From positions 1 through 64,000 of the forward strand of contig DASSKK010000001.1 in the NCBI GenBank assembly GCA_035690495.1: a stretch of DNA of 64,000 nucleotides, written 5' to 3'. Of this stretch, positions 40,212 through 47,627 are shown in pieces. Origin of the DNA: DASSKK01 sp035690495. GTDB lineage: Bacteria > Actinomycetota > Actinomycetes > Propionibacteriales > Nocardioidaceae. How positions within the stretch are numbered: position 1 is the stretch's first letter; every line of letters starts with the position of its first letter. The notes under the pieces are model-generated. The model searched no databases. It was not told where the DNA came from and saw only the letters and a program-made list of their open reading frames with translations. The position numbers were made by a program, and so were the translations under genes.

Positions 40212-41163
40212 ACCGGCCGATCAGGTCCGCGGTCGCGGGCAGCAGACCCCTGGGGAGGAACAGCAGCACGAGCACCAGCAGCAGCGCGTACACGGCGTAG
40301 GAGAACACCGCCGCGGCATGCGTAGGCATCCCCGGCCGCGTGCCGAGGTCGTTGAGCACCTGCACCAGGATCGTGATCACCCCGGCGCCGAGGACCGGCC
40401 CCCAGATCGTGCCCAGCCCGCCCACGACCGCCATCACGACGAACTGGAAGGACAGCAGCACGGGGAACGAGCCCGGCGCGATGTAGCCCAGGAAGAAGGC
40501 GTAGACGCCGCCGGCCAGCCCGGCGAAGCCGGCCGAGAGCGCGAACACCGTCAGCTTGTAGCGGGTGACCGGCACCCCCGAGGACTCCGCGGCGATCTCG
40601 CTCGTCGACAGCGCGCGCATCGCCCGCCCCGGTCGCGAGGCGATGATGTTGCGGGTGACCAGCAGGCACAGCGCCACGCCCGCCCAGGTCAGCCACGCGT
40701 ACGAGCGGGAGGCGACCAACTGGTGGCCGGCGATCCCGAGCGGCGGGATGCCCTGCAACCCGATGTCGCCGCCGAAGAACGCGACCTGGCCGACTACCGC
40801 GAGCAGGATCAGGTGGAAGGCGAGCGTGGCGAACGCGAGGTAGTGCCCGCGCAGCCGCAGGATGGGTACGCCGACGACCGCGGCCAGCAGCCCGGCGACC
40901 ACGGGCGCACACACCAGCCCGAGCACGGTGGAGCCGCCGTGCAGGGCGATCAGCGCCGCCGTGTAGCTGCCGATCGCGTAGAACGCCGCCTGCCCGAGCG
41001 AGACCTGGCCGGCGTACCCCATCAGCAGCGAGACGCCGATGGTGGCCATCGCGGCCGTGCCGAGCAGGATGTAGACGGTCAGGTTCGAGCGGGAGAGGAC
41101 GAGCGGCGCCAGGAGCGTGACGAGGCCGACGAGCGAACCGAGCCACACGCCGGGGCGTCTCAC
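40114..41163 (-). CDS. Branched-chain-type ABC transporter permease (LivM-like)
   Basis: A 349-residue inner-membrane permease with about nine to ten hydrophobic segments. The LivM signature is G-Y-A-G-Q-V-S-L-G-Q-A-A-F-Y-A-I-G-S-Y, and the cytoplasmic coupling loop includes S-R-P-G-R-A-M-R-A-L-S-T-S-E-I-A-A. The last ~30 residues are Pro/Gly/Arg-rich and lie in the region overlapping the convergent monooxygenase gene. It is part of a five-gene importer (binding protein, two ATPases, two permeases). Cargo may be an aromatic acid or amide rather than an amino acid, given the neighbours. Confidence 0.92.
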   Translation of the reverse strand: MRRPGVWLGSLVGLVTLLAPLVLSRSNLTVYILLGTAAMATIGVSLLMGYAGQVSLGQAAFYAIGSYTAALIALHGGSTVLGLVCAPVVAGLLAAVVGVPILRLRGHYLAFATLAFHLILLAVVGQVAFFGGDIGLQGIPPLGIAGHQLVASRSYAWLTWAGVALCLLVTRNIIASRPGRAMRALSTSEIAAESSGVPVTRYKLTVFALSAGFAGLAGGVYAFFLGYIAPGSFPVLLSFQFVVMAVVGGLGTIWGPVLGAGVITILVQVLNDLGTRPGMPTHAAAVFSYAVYALLLVLVLLFLPRGLLPATADLIGRFRRGDSAAGPPGGVPGRGHDVPPRSRAPAPDH

Positions 41164-41212
41164 GCGGGGTCCCCGCGGAGGCCCGGGCGAAGCGGGTGGC
41201 TTCGGGTGATGT

Positions 41213-42073
41213 TCATGCGACCTCCTCGGTCAGCGAGGTGCGCTTGCGGGCCTGCCAGATCATCACCGCGAGCATCAGCGCGAGCGCCACCTCGGTCTGG
41301 TAGGAGGCGTTGACGTAGCCGGCGACCATCGCCTCCACGACACCGAGAACCAACCCGCCGACCAGCGCCGCGGACGGCTTGTTCAGCCCGCCGAAGATCG
41401 CGGCCGCGAAGCCGTTGGTGGCCAGCGCGACGTCGGAGTCGAACGACACCGGCTGCAGCGGCGTCACCAGCACGCCGGCGAGACCGCCGAGCAGGCCGCC
41501 GAGCGCGAAGGCCAGGATCCCCATCCGGACCGGGTCGATGCCGACCAGCCGCGCGGCGTAGGGGTTGGACGCGCACGCGGACAGCGCCTTGCCGAGGTAG
41601 GTCTTGGCGAAGAACAGGCCGAGAGCGAGGAAGACCACGATGGCCGCGCCGATCACCACGAAGTACTGCTTCTGCACCGTCGCGCCCGCCACGTGCACCG
41701 ACCCGCGCACCATCGGGTAGGAGCTCGGCTGGTCGCCCCAGATCATGATCTCCACCGCGTAGGCGAGGATCCCCAGTCCGAGGGTGATCACCAGCGACGC
41801 CAGTGTCGGCGTGCCACGTTTGCCGACCGCGACGACGCCGATGGCGAGCCCGACTACGCCGGCGACCAGGATCGCGACGACCTCGGCGAGTCCGTGCGGC
41901 AGCCCGTCACCGAGCAGCGACCCGGCGGCGAGTCCGGCGACGACCGCGAACGTGCCTTGGGCGAAGTTCACCACCCGGGTCACCCGGTGGATCGCCACGA
42001 AGCCGGAGCCGAGCAGCGCGAACGAGCAGCCGAACGCCAGCCCGGACACCAGGTAGCTCACGAACGAACCCAT
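41213..42073 (-). CDS. Branched-chain-type ABC transporter permease (LivH-like)
   Basis: A 286-residue permease with about eight membrane segments. Signatures: L-V-S-G-L-A-F-G-C-S-F-A-L-L-G-S-G at the N-terminus, R-V-V-N-F-A-Q-G-T-F-A, G-K-A-L-S-A-C-A-S-N-P-Y-A-A-R-L-V-G-I-D (coupling loop), and G-G-L-N-K-P-S-A-A-L-V-G-G. It pairs with the LivM-like permease 49 bp downstream. ATG at 42073 follows the livF stop by one base. Confidence 0.93.
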   Translation of the reverse strand: MGSFVSYLVSGLAFGCSFALLGSGFVAIHRVTRVVNFAQGTFAVVAGLAAGSLLGDGLPHGLAEVVAILVAGVVGLAIGVVAVGKRGTPTLASLVITLGLGILAYAVEIMIWGDQPSSYPMVRGSVHVAGATVQKQYFVVIGAAIVVFLALGLFFAKTYLGKALSACASNPYAARLVGIDPVRMGILAFALGGLLGGLAGVLVTPLQPVSFDSDVALATNGFAAAIFGGLNKPSAALVGGLVLGVVEAMVAGYVNASYQTEVALALMLAVMIWQARKRTSLTEEVA

Positions 42074-42074
42074 G

Positions 42075-42776
42075 TCAGGCTTGCTCCTCTCCTGGCACCA
42101 ACCCGCCGAGGTAGGCGCGGGCGACCTGCGGGCTCTCGGCCAGCTCGGCGCACGGTCCTTGTGCGGTGATCCTGCCGTTCTCGAGCACGTAGCCACGCTC
42201 GCACAGGTCGAACGCGAGCCTCGCGTTCTGCTCGATCAGGAGTACGGCGGTGCCGTGCTCGGCGTTCAGCTGCTGGAGGTGCCGGGCCAGGGTGGCGACC
42301 ACGATCGGCGCGAGGCCGAGGGAGAGCTCGTCGACCGCGAGCAGGTCGGGGTCGGCCATCAGCGCCCGTCCCACCGCGACCATCTGCTGCTGCCCGCCGG
42401 ACAGCGTCCCGGCGAGCTGGGCGGAGATCGACGACAGCTCGGGGAGTACGTCGTAGACGCGCGACGGGTCCCGTCGGGACCGGCCGCTCGCCAGTCGCCC
42501 GCGCCGAGACCCCCATGCGCCGAGTCGCAGGTTGTCGGCGACGCTCAGGTCGGGAAACAGCTGCCGGCCCTCGGGGACCTGCGCGATCCGGCCGTCCAGC
42601 CGGACCGAGCCGGCGCTGGGACGCAGCACGCCGGACAGCGTGTTGACCAGGGTGGACTTGCCCGCGCCGTTCGGGCCGACCAGTGCCACCATCTCGCCGG
42701 GCTGGATGTCCAGGCTCACACCGTCCAGGGCGGTCGCGTGGCCGTACTCGACGACCAGGTCAACCACGCTCAGCAT
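42075..42776 (-). CDS. ABC transporter ATP-binding protein (LivF-like)
   Basis: A 233-residue ATPase. Walker A G-P-N-G-A-G-K-S-T, Q-loop region Q-V-P-E-G-R-Q-L-F, signature L-S-G-G-Q-Q-Q-M-V-A-V-G-R-A-L, and Walker B L-L-A-V-D-E-L-S-L-G-L. The V-P-E-G-R segment is typical of LivF. It overlaps the 3' end of the LivG-like gene by 17 bp. Residues after V-L-L-I-E-Q-N follow the family closely. Confidence 0.95.
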   Translation of the reverse strand: MLSVVDLVVEYGHATALDGVSLDIQPGEMVALVGPNGAGKSTLVNTLSGVLRPSAGSVRLDGRIAQVPEGRQLFPDLSVADNLRLGAWGSRRGRLASGRSRRDPSRVYDVLPELSSISAQLAGTLSGGQQQMVAVGRALMADPDLLAVDELSLGLAPIVVATLARHLQQLNAEHGTAVLLIEQNARLAFDLCERGYVLENGRITAQGPCAELAESPQVARAYLGGLVPGEEQA

Positions 42777-43584
42777 CGCCGCCGCCCTCTCCGTTCTTCC
42801 CGCCGCCCGCCCCCGGATGGTTCCCGCCGCCCGCCCCAGGTCCCAGGTAGGCGTCGACCACGCGCTCGTCGCGGGTGATCGCAGCCGGCGTGCCCTCGGC
42901 GATGACCCGGCCGAGGTCGAGCACGGTGACCAGGTCGGCGAGCCGGGTCACGAATGCGACGTCGTGCTCGATCAGCAGCATCGTCAGCCCGTGGGCGTGC
43001 AGGTCCTCGATCAGCTCGGCCAGGCTGTTGCGCTCCTCGGCGCGAAGTCCCGAGGCGGGCTCGTCGAGCAGCAGCAGCCGCGGCTCGCCGCACAGTGCGC
43101 GGGCCACCTGCAGCCGGCGCTGCTGCCCGAGCGGGAGCGCGTCGGCCGGACGGTCGGCCCAGCGGACCAGGTCGACCCGGTCCAGCGCCCGGTCGGCGCG
43201 CTCGCGGATGGTCCTCTCCTCGGAGCGGTGTCGCGGCAGCCGCAGCGCAGCAGCGGTGAACCCGTGCCGGGTCCACGAGTGCGCGCCGACCATGACGTTC
43301 TCGCGCACGGTCATGCCGCGGAAGATCCGCGCACCCTGGAACACGATGGACACCCCGGCGTGGGCGCGTCGGTGGGCCGGCGTCCGGTTGATCCGCTCAC
43401 CGAGGTAGCTCACGGTTCCCGAGTCGGCGGTCAGGTGGCCGCTGATCACGTTGAACAGCGTGGACTTGCCCGCGCCGTTGGGGCCGATGATGCCCCGCAG
43501 CTCGCCGTCGGCGACCGACAGCGACACGTCGCGCACGGCGTACACGCCACCGAACGATCGTGAGACCGCCGTGACCTCGAGCAT
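42760..43584 (-). CDS. ABC transporter ATP-binding protein (LivG-like), repeat tail
   Basis: A 274-residue ATPase. Walker A G-P-N-G-A-G-K-S-T-L, I-V-F-Q-G-A-R-I-F, and D-E-P-A-S-G-L Walker B. The signature motif is atypical: L-P-L-G-Q-Q-R-R-L-Q-V-A-R-A-L instead of L-S-x-G. The C-terminus normally stops near V-V-D-A-Y-L-G. Here it continues with P-G-A-G-G-G-type octapeptide repeats encoded by 24-bp units (42797-42837). Confidence 0.93.
   Translation of the reverse strand: MLEVTAVSRSFGGVYAVRDVSLSVADGELRGIIGPNGAGKSTLFNVISGHLTADSGTVSYLGERINRTPAHRRAHAGVSIVFQGARIFRGMTVRENVMVGAHSWTRHGFTAAALRLPRHRSEERTIRERADRALDRVDLVRWADRPADALPLGQQRRLQVARALCGEPRLLLLDEPASGLRAEERNSLAELIEDLHAHGLTMLLIEHDVAFVTRLADLVTVLDLGRVIAEGTPAAITRDERVVDAYLGPGAGGGNHPGAGGGKNGEGGGDAERG
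42797..42837 (-). repeat. Two 24-bp-spaced GC-rich units at the livG 3' end
   Basis: TTCCCGCCGCCCGCCCC occurs at 42797-42813 and 42821-42837, period 24 bp. On the coding strand it gives a P-G-A-G-G-G-x-x octapeptide repeat. The period matches the monooxygenase minisatellite though the sequence differs. Confidence 0.7.
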
Positions 43585-43593
43585 CGAGGCAGG

Positions 43594-44805
43594 CTACTGC
43601 AGGGTGCTCTGCAGCTGCTTCATCGACCAGTCCGTCGGCTTGAAGTTGCCGTCGGAGTCGACCTGCGTGATCGCCACCTGGTCGACGCCCAGACCGGCGT
43701 GATCCTTGCTCGTGTAGTGATACTCGCCCTCGGGAGTGAGCAGCGTCAGGCTGTTCAGCGCCTGCTGGATCTTGGTCGGGTCGTCACTGCCGGCCTCCTT
43801 GATCGCGGCGGCGATCAGCTTGACCGCGCCGTACCCGTCGAAGGCGAACTGCGGCGGGTAGTAGCCGTTGGCCTTCTGGAACGGCGTGGCCATCGACATC
43901 ACGGTGTCCTTGAGCTTCGAGTCGGGTAGCTCGGGTCCGACCACGGCCAGAGAGCTGGCCACGATCACCCCGGTGGCCGCGGAGCCGGACGGCTTGGTGT
44001 AGAGCGTGCTCGCCTCGGCGTGGCTCATCACCAGGGGCATGTCGAGGTGCTCGGACGCGAACTGCTTGGTGATGATCACACCCGGCGCGCCGGTGACCCA
44101 GACCATCAAGCCGTCGGCGTTGCTGTTGCGCACGTGGGTCAGCAGCGGCGAGAAGTTCGTCGCGGTGGTCTCGAAGGTCTCCTTGTCCACGAACGTGATG
44201 CCGTACTTGCCGGCCAGCTGGGACATCTTCTTCCAGCCGGTCTGCGCGAAGGCGCTCTTGGTGTCGTAGGCCACCGCCATCTTCGTCATGCCCTGGGCCT
44301 TGAAGTAGCGCAGCAGCTGCTCGGCCACCACACCGGCGGTCGGCGGCGTCATGAATGCGTACGAACGCACCGGCTCGACCTGCTCGTCCGCCGCGGCCGT
44401 GGACACGTAGGGCACCTGCTGGCGCTGGGCGTTCGGGATGACCGCGAGGCTCGAGTTCGAGAACGACGATCCCACGACGGCGACTGCGCCCTTGCTGACC
44501 AGGTCGTTGAACGCGATCACCGCCTGGTCCGGCTCGGTCTTGTCGTCCTCGACCACGATCTTCAGCTTGCGCCCACCGAGCAGCCCGCCCGCGTCGTTGA
44601 CCTCCTTGACTGCCTGGGCGGCTCCGAGCTTGTCGTTGGTGCCCAGCGGGGTGTAGTTCCCGGTCAGCGACGCGATCTGGCCGATCATGATCGGCCCGGA
44701 TCCCTGATCCCCGCCTCCGCCTCCGCCGCCCGATCCGCCTCCGCAGCCGGCCAGGACCAGGGGAAGGGCGCCGATCAGAGCGGCCAGGGGGACGAGCCTG
44801 CGCAT
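43594..44805 (-). CDS. ABC transporter substrate-binding lipoprotein (Leu/Ile/Val-type)
   Basis: A 403-residue periplasmic-binding-type lipoprotein. The signal peptide ends at lipobox V-L-A-G-C (Cys21), followed by a Gly/Ser linker. The binding domain has I-M-I-G-Q-I-A-S-L-T-G-N-Y and G-G-L-L-G-G-R-K-L-K-I-V-V-E-D-D, then P-Y-V-S-T-A-A-A. It is first of the transporter operon. A TTC-N7-GAA motif lies 40 bp upstream. Ligand unknown. Confidence 0.93.
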   Translation of the reverse strand: MRRLVPLAALIGALPLVLAGCGGGSGGGGGGGDQGSGPIMIGQIASLTGNYTPLGTNDKLGAAQAVKEVNDAGGLLGGRKLKIVVEDDKTEPDQAVIAFNDLVSKGAVAVVGSSFSNSSLAVIPNAQRQQVPYVSTAAADEQVEPVRSYAFMTPPTAGVVAEQLLRYFKAQGMTKMAVAYDTKSAFAQTGWKKMSQLAGKYGITFVDKETFETTATNFSPLLTHVRNSNADGLMVWVTGAPGVIITKQFASEHLDMPLVMSHAEASTLYTKPSGSAATGVIVASSLAVVGPELPDSKLKDTVMSMATPFQKANGYYPPQFAFDGYGAVKLIAAAIKEAGSDDPTKIQQALNSLTLLTPEGEYHYTSKDHAGLGVDQVAITQVDSDGNFKPTDWSMKQLQSTLQ

Positions 44806-44844
44806 GGGAGACCTCCGCAGTCGGGGCAGTGCGCTCAACTGGAG

Positions 44845-44857
44845 TTCAAATATCGAA
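44845..44857 (-). promoter_or_regulatory. TTC-N7-GAA site upstream of the ABC transporter operon
   Basis: TTCAAATATCGAA, extending to GTTC-N7-GAAC, lies between the binding-protein gene and the divergent IclR gene. IclR-family operators are often palindromes of about this length. It nearly matches the site before the MBL gene (37487-37499). Nearby TCTATTATCG (44866-44875) also recurs at the other site. Confidence 0.5.
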
Positions 44858-44942
44858 CTGAACGCTCTATTATCGGCTGATCGTAGCGAGCCGGGCCGCC
44901 GCACCTCAAGGCTCTCCGGTCTCGTCCCGATAACGAGTCACC

Positions 44943-44998
44943 GCCGACCCGCGGGAAACTCGGTGCCGACCCGCGGAAGAGTCGGTGCCGACCCGCGG
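44943..44998 (+). repeat. Three 22-bp direct repeats upstream of the IclR gene
   Basis: GCCGACCCGCGG recurs at 44943, 44965 and 44987 with exact 22-bp spacing and similar spacers (GAAACTCGGT, AAGAGTCGGT). About two helical turns apart, they would present three sites on one DNA face just before the regulator's start. Confidence 0.75.
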
Positions 44999-45029
44999 CA
45001 CAGCGCTCTGTGGAGAAGGGAACGATCCG

Positions 45030-45734
45030 ATGCCGGACACGCCGGGGACGGTCTACTCACAGACGCTGGACCGCGGCATCCGGGCGCTGCAGGCGCTGGC
45101 GGCGGCAGAGCGGCCGCTGTCGGTGCAGGAGCTGGCCGGCGAGCTCGGACTGCACCGCTCGATCGCCTACCGGATCTTGCGCACCCTGGAGGCGCATCGG
45201 CTCATCGAGCGCGACGACCGGAACCGGTTCTCACCGGGGGTCGGCCTGTCCGCCCTGGCACGCACCGTGCGCCGGGAGCTGCAGACGGCAGCCCTTCCGG
45301 AGATGGCCGACGTGGCCGACGAGGTCGCGATGACCACGTTCCTGGTCGTCCCCGAGCACGGCGAGGCGGTGACCGTCGCCAGCGTCGAGCCGCGGCACAC
45401 CCACGTGCACGTCGCCTACCGGCCCGGCATCCGCCACCCCGTCGACAAGGGCGCGCCAGGACTGGCACTGCTGGCCGGGGCGTCACCGGTCGCCCGTGAG
45501 CGGCAGGCGGTCGCCCAGGCGCGAGCCCGCGGCTGGGCGACCTCGCACCAGGAGGTGCTGCCCGGGATGCGGTCGCTTGCCGTCCCGATCGTGCTGCGCA
45601 ACCAGGTGCGTGCGGCGATCGCCGTGGTGTACGTCGACAGCAACGTGGACGTCGAGGCGATCGGAGCCCGGCTCGTCGCCGCGGCACGCGCCATCGAGGC
45701 GGAGCTGCAGCTCGCCGGCCCGCAGCTCGGTTAG
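45030..45734 (+). CDS. IclR-family transcriptional regulator
   Basis: A 234-residue IclR protein. The N-terminal winged helix contains L-D-R-G-I-R-A-L-Q-A-L and L-A-G-E-L-G-L-H-R-S-I-A-Y-R-I-L-R-T-L (residues ~27-45). The C-terminal effector domain shows G-I-R-H-P-V-D-K-G-A-P-G-L-A-L-L-A and S-L-A-V-P-I-V. IclR proteins commonly control aromatic or acid catabolism and often act on divergent transporters. It lies divergent from the ABC operon and upstream of the hydrolase. ATG 45030 has GAGAAGGGA ahead. Confidence 0.92.
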   Translation: MPDTPGTVYSQTLDRGIRALQALAAAERPLSVQELAGELGLHRSIAYRILRTLEAHRLIERDDRNRFSPGVGLSALARTVRRELQTAALPEMADVADEVAMTTFLVVPEHGEAVTVASVEPRHTHVHVAYRPGIRHPVDKGAPGLALLAGASPVARERQAVAQARARGWATSHQEVLPGMRSLAVPIVLRNQVRAAIAVVYVDSNVDVEAIGARLVAAARAIEAELQLAGPQLG

Positions 45735-45829
45735 AGTCGCGACCGGCGCCGGGTCGAGGAGTGAGCGTGCGAGCCCCGCAGACGTCCGGCGCGACGAGCG
45801 GGGCAGCCCGCGAACGTGAGGAGCGCCAC

Positions 45830-46768
45830 ATGGCCTTCGAGGTCGAGCACGTCACGATCCACGGGCACCGCCGCGCCTACGTGCGCGCCGGCAGCGGACC
45901 GGTGCTGCTGATGCTGCACGGCCTTGCGTGCGACCACACCACGTGGCTGCCGGTGCTCGGCGCGCTGGCCCGCCGCTACACGGTGATCGCGCCGGACCTG
46001 CTCGGGCACGGCGCCTCGGCCAAGCCGCGCGCGGACTACAGCGTCGGCGGCTACGCGAACGCCATGCGCGACCTGCTCACCGTGCTCGGCATCGACAAGG
46101 TCACGGTGGTCGGACACAGCTTCGGCGGCGGCGTCGCGATGCAGTTCGCCTACCAGTTCCCCGAGCGCACCGAGCGGATGATCCTGGTGGCGCCGGGCGG
46201 GCTGGGTCCCGAGGTCGCGCCCGCGATCCGGGCGATCACCCTGCCCGGCTTCCACCAGGCGATCGGTCTGGCCACACTGCCCGGCGTGCGTCAGCTTGCC
46301 ACCACGGCCCTCAAGGCGGTCTCCGCGACCGGCCTACCCCGAACCCGCGATCTCGGTGAGGTGGCGGCCATCGTGGACTCCTGGAAGGACCCGGCGGTAC
46401 GTCGTGCGGTCCGGCACGTAGTCGGTGCGGTGGTGGACTGGCGCGGCCAGGTCGTCACGATGGCCGATCGTGCCTACCTGACCGCTGCGATGCCGATGTG
46501 CGTGGTGTGGGGCGCCGAGGACACCGTGATCCCGGTCCGGCACGCGGACCTCGCCGCCGAGCTGGCTCCCAGCGCCACCGTCGAGGTGATCGCGCACGCC
46601 GGCCACTTCCCGCACAAGGACCACCCGCAGCGGTTCGTGAGGATCCTCGACGACTTCGTCCGCACCACCGAGCCGGCCCACTACCACCGGGGCCGCTGGC
46701 GTGCACTGCTCAAGGCGGGCAACCGGGCCGACGACGCGGCACCCGAGCTGCACGTGGTCAGCGCCTAA
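45830..46768 (+). CDS. Alpha/beta hydrolase
   Basis: A 312-residue alpha/beta-hydrolase. Oxyanion region M-L-H-G-L-A-C-D, nucleophile elbow V-V-G-H-S-F-G-G-G-V (Ser nucleophile), Asp in W-G-A-E-D-T-V-I-P-V, and catalytic His in A-H-A-G-H-F-P-H. It resembles meta-cleavage product hydrolases or esterases, which fits the catabolic locus. ATG 45830 is chosen because GAGGAG stands 7 nt upstream; GTG 45761 is an alternative. Confidence 0.88.
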   Translation: MAFEVEHVTIHGHRRAYVRAGSGPVLLMLHGLACDHTTWLPVLGALARRYTVIAPDLLGHGASAKPRADYSVGGYANAMRDLLTVLGIDKVTVVGHSFGGGVAMQFAYQFPERTERMILVAPGGLGPEVAPAIRAITLPGFHQAIGLATLPGVRQLATTALKAVSATGLPRTRDLGEVAAIVDSWKDPAVRRAVRHVVGAVVDWRGQVVTMADRAYLTAAMPMCVVWGAEDTVIPVRHADLAAELAPSATVEVIAHAGHFPHKDHPQRFVRILDDFVRTTEPAHYHRGRWRALLKAGNRADDAAPELHVVSA

Positions 46769-46828
46769 CCCCGATTCGTCCGCGCAATTGCGTCCGTTTC
46801 ACGCAGGGCGGGCGCGGACGAATCGGGG
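46769..46828. terminator. Bidirectional terminator between convergent genes
   Basis: A perfect 17-bp inverted repeat, CCCCGATTCGTCCGCGC (46769-46785) and GCGCGGACGAATCGGGG (46812-46828), has an inner TGCGT/ACGCA pairing. It starts at the hydrolase stop and ends at the TetR gene stop. There is no T-run, as is common in high-GC actinobacteria. Confidence 0.85.
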
Positions 46829-47482
46829 TCAGGCGTCGCCGGATTCGAGCTCTGCACTCCACCTGGGCTCGAGCAGGAGCGCCTGCATCGCACCAGCGAG
46901 CCACGTCTCGTAGCGGTCTGCTGTCCAGCCGGAGTCGACCACGAACTGCCGGTACAGGTCGACACCGTTGAGCGCCGCCGCGATGTCGGTTGCCTCGTCC
47001 TCGGTGAGGCCCGGCAGCAGCGCATCCCATGAGGCGAGCCTCTCGACCACCCGTCGCAGCGCCTGGCGATGGCGCTCCTGCCCAGCGGTCCACGGCCCCG
47101 CGAGCCGATGATCGGCCAAGGCCGCCCGGCGCAGCGTCTCGATGTAGTCGTAGTTGCGCTCGTAGAGCCGCCGCTGCAGCGTCGCTCCCGCTGCGAGCAG
47201 CTCGACGGGCGTCTGGGCCGCAGCCAGTCGCGCGCCGATCTCGCCGGGTCCGGGGGTGGTGTCCAGGCGTACGTCGATGGCGAGCACCAGGTCGGCCTTC
47301 GACCCGAACGCCGCATAGAGGGTCTGCGGCGCCACCCCTGCGCGGGCGGCCACCGCCTTCATGGTCACGGCGGCGTACCCCTCGTCGTGGAAGAGCGCAC
47401 GGGCGGCTTCGACGATCGCGGCCCGGGTGCCGCGCGCCGCCTGCTCGCGCAGCGGAGAGTGGTATTGACGTTTGCTGGCCAC
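46829..47482 (-). CDS. TetR-family transcriptional regulator
   Basis: A 217-residue TetR protein. R-A-A-I-V-E-A-A-R-A-L-F-H-D-E-G-Y-A-A-V-T-M and A-R-A-G-V-A-P-Q-T-L-Y-A-A-F form the N-terminal HTH (residues ~19-60). The C-terminal ligand domain has no recognisable specificity. GTG 47482 starts just before the HTH. It diverges from a truncated gene (47561) with a palindrome between them, so its original target was probably that gene. Confidence 0.92.
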   Translation of the reverse strand: MASKRQYHSPLREQAARGTRAAIVEAARALFHDEGYAAVTMKAVAARAGVAPQTLYAAFGSKADLVLAIDVRLDTTPGPGEIGARLAAAQTPVELLAAGATLQRRLYERNYDYIETLRRAALADHRLAGPWTAGQERHRQALRRVVERLASWDALLPGLTEDEATDIAAALNGVDLYRQFVVDSGWTADRYETWLAGAMQALLLEPRWSAELESGDA

Positions 47483-47490
47483 TATTGGAT

Positions 47491-47509
47491 AGTAGTTCAG
47501 TCTACTGAA
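47491..47509. promoter_or_regulatory. TetR operator candidate
   Basis: TTCAGTCTACTGAA (47496-47509) is a perfect inverted repeat TTCAG/CTGAA. It is overlapped by AGTAG/CTACT (47491-47495, 47502-47506). It lies 9 bp upstream of the TetR start in an AT-rich stretch. Confidence 0.65.
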
Positions 47510-47560
47510 AATTGCGGAGTGTCGGCTCGGGTGTCGCCCACCGAGTGGAAGGACCCGCCA

Positions 47561-47627
47561 TGACGGCGACAGAACTGACAGGCACCGCCGGGCGGGCCGG
47601 CGCAGGCGGCACCAGGGACGGGCTAGC
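47561..47627 (+). pseudogene. Gene start cut off by the IS4-type element
   Basis: An ATG at 47561 preceded by GGAAGG opens a frame (M-T-A-T-E-L-T-G-T-A-G-R-A-G-A-G) of 22 codons. It is interrupted by the left end of the IS at 47628. No continuation is seen on the right side of the IS. It is divergent from the TetR gene and was probably its regulated target. Function cannot be told. Confidence 0.6.

Noticed and set aside
44943..44998. The 22-bp tandem repeats as CRISPR or a replication iteron array
   Set aside because: Only three short copies with near-identical spacers, lying in a promoter region of a regulator and not near a replication gene.
46769..46828. The 17-bp inverted repeat as a phage attachment site
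   Set aside because: It sits exactly between two convergent stop codons with nested stem pairing, which fits a terminator; the similarity of ACGAATCGGGGT to 55404-55415 is short and probably chance.
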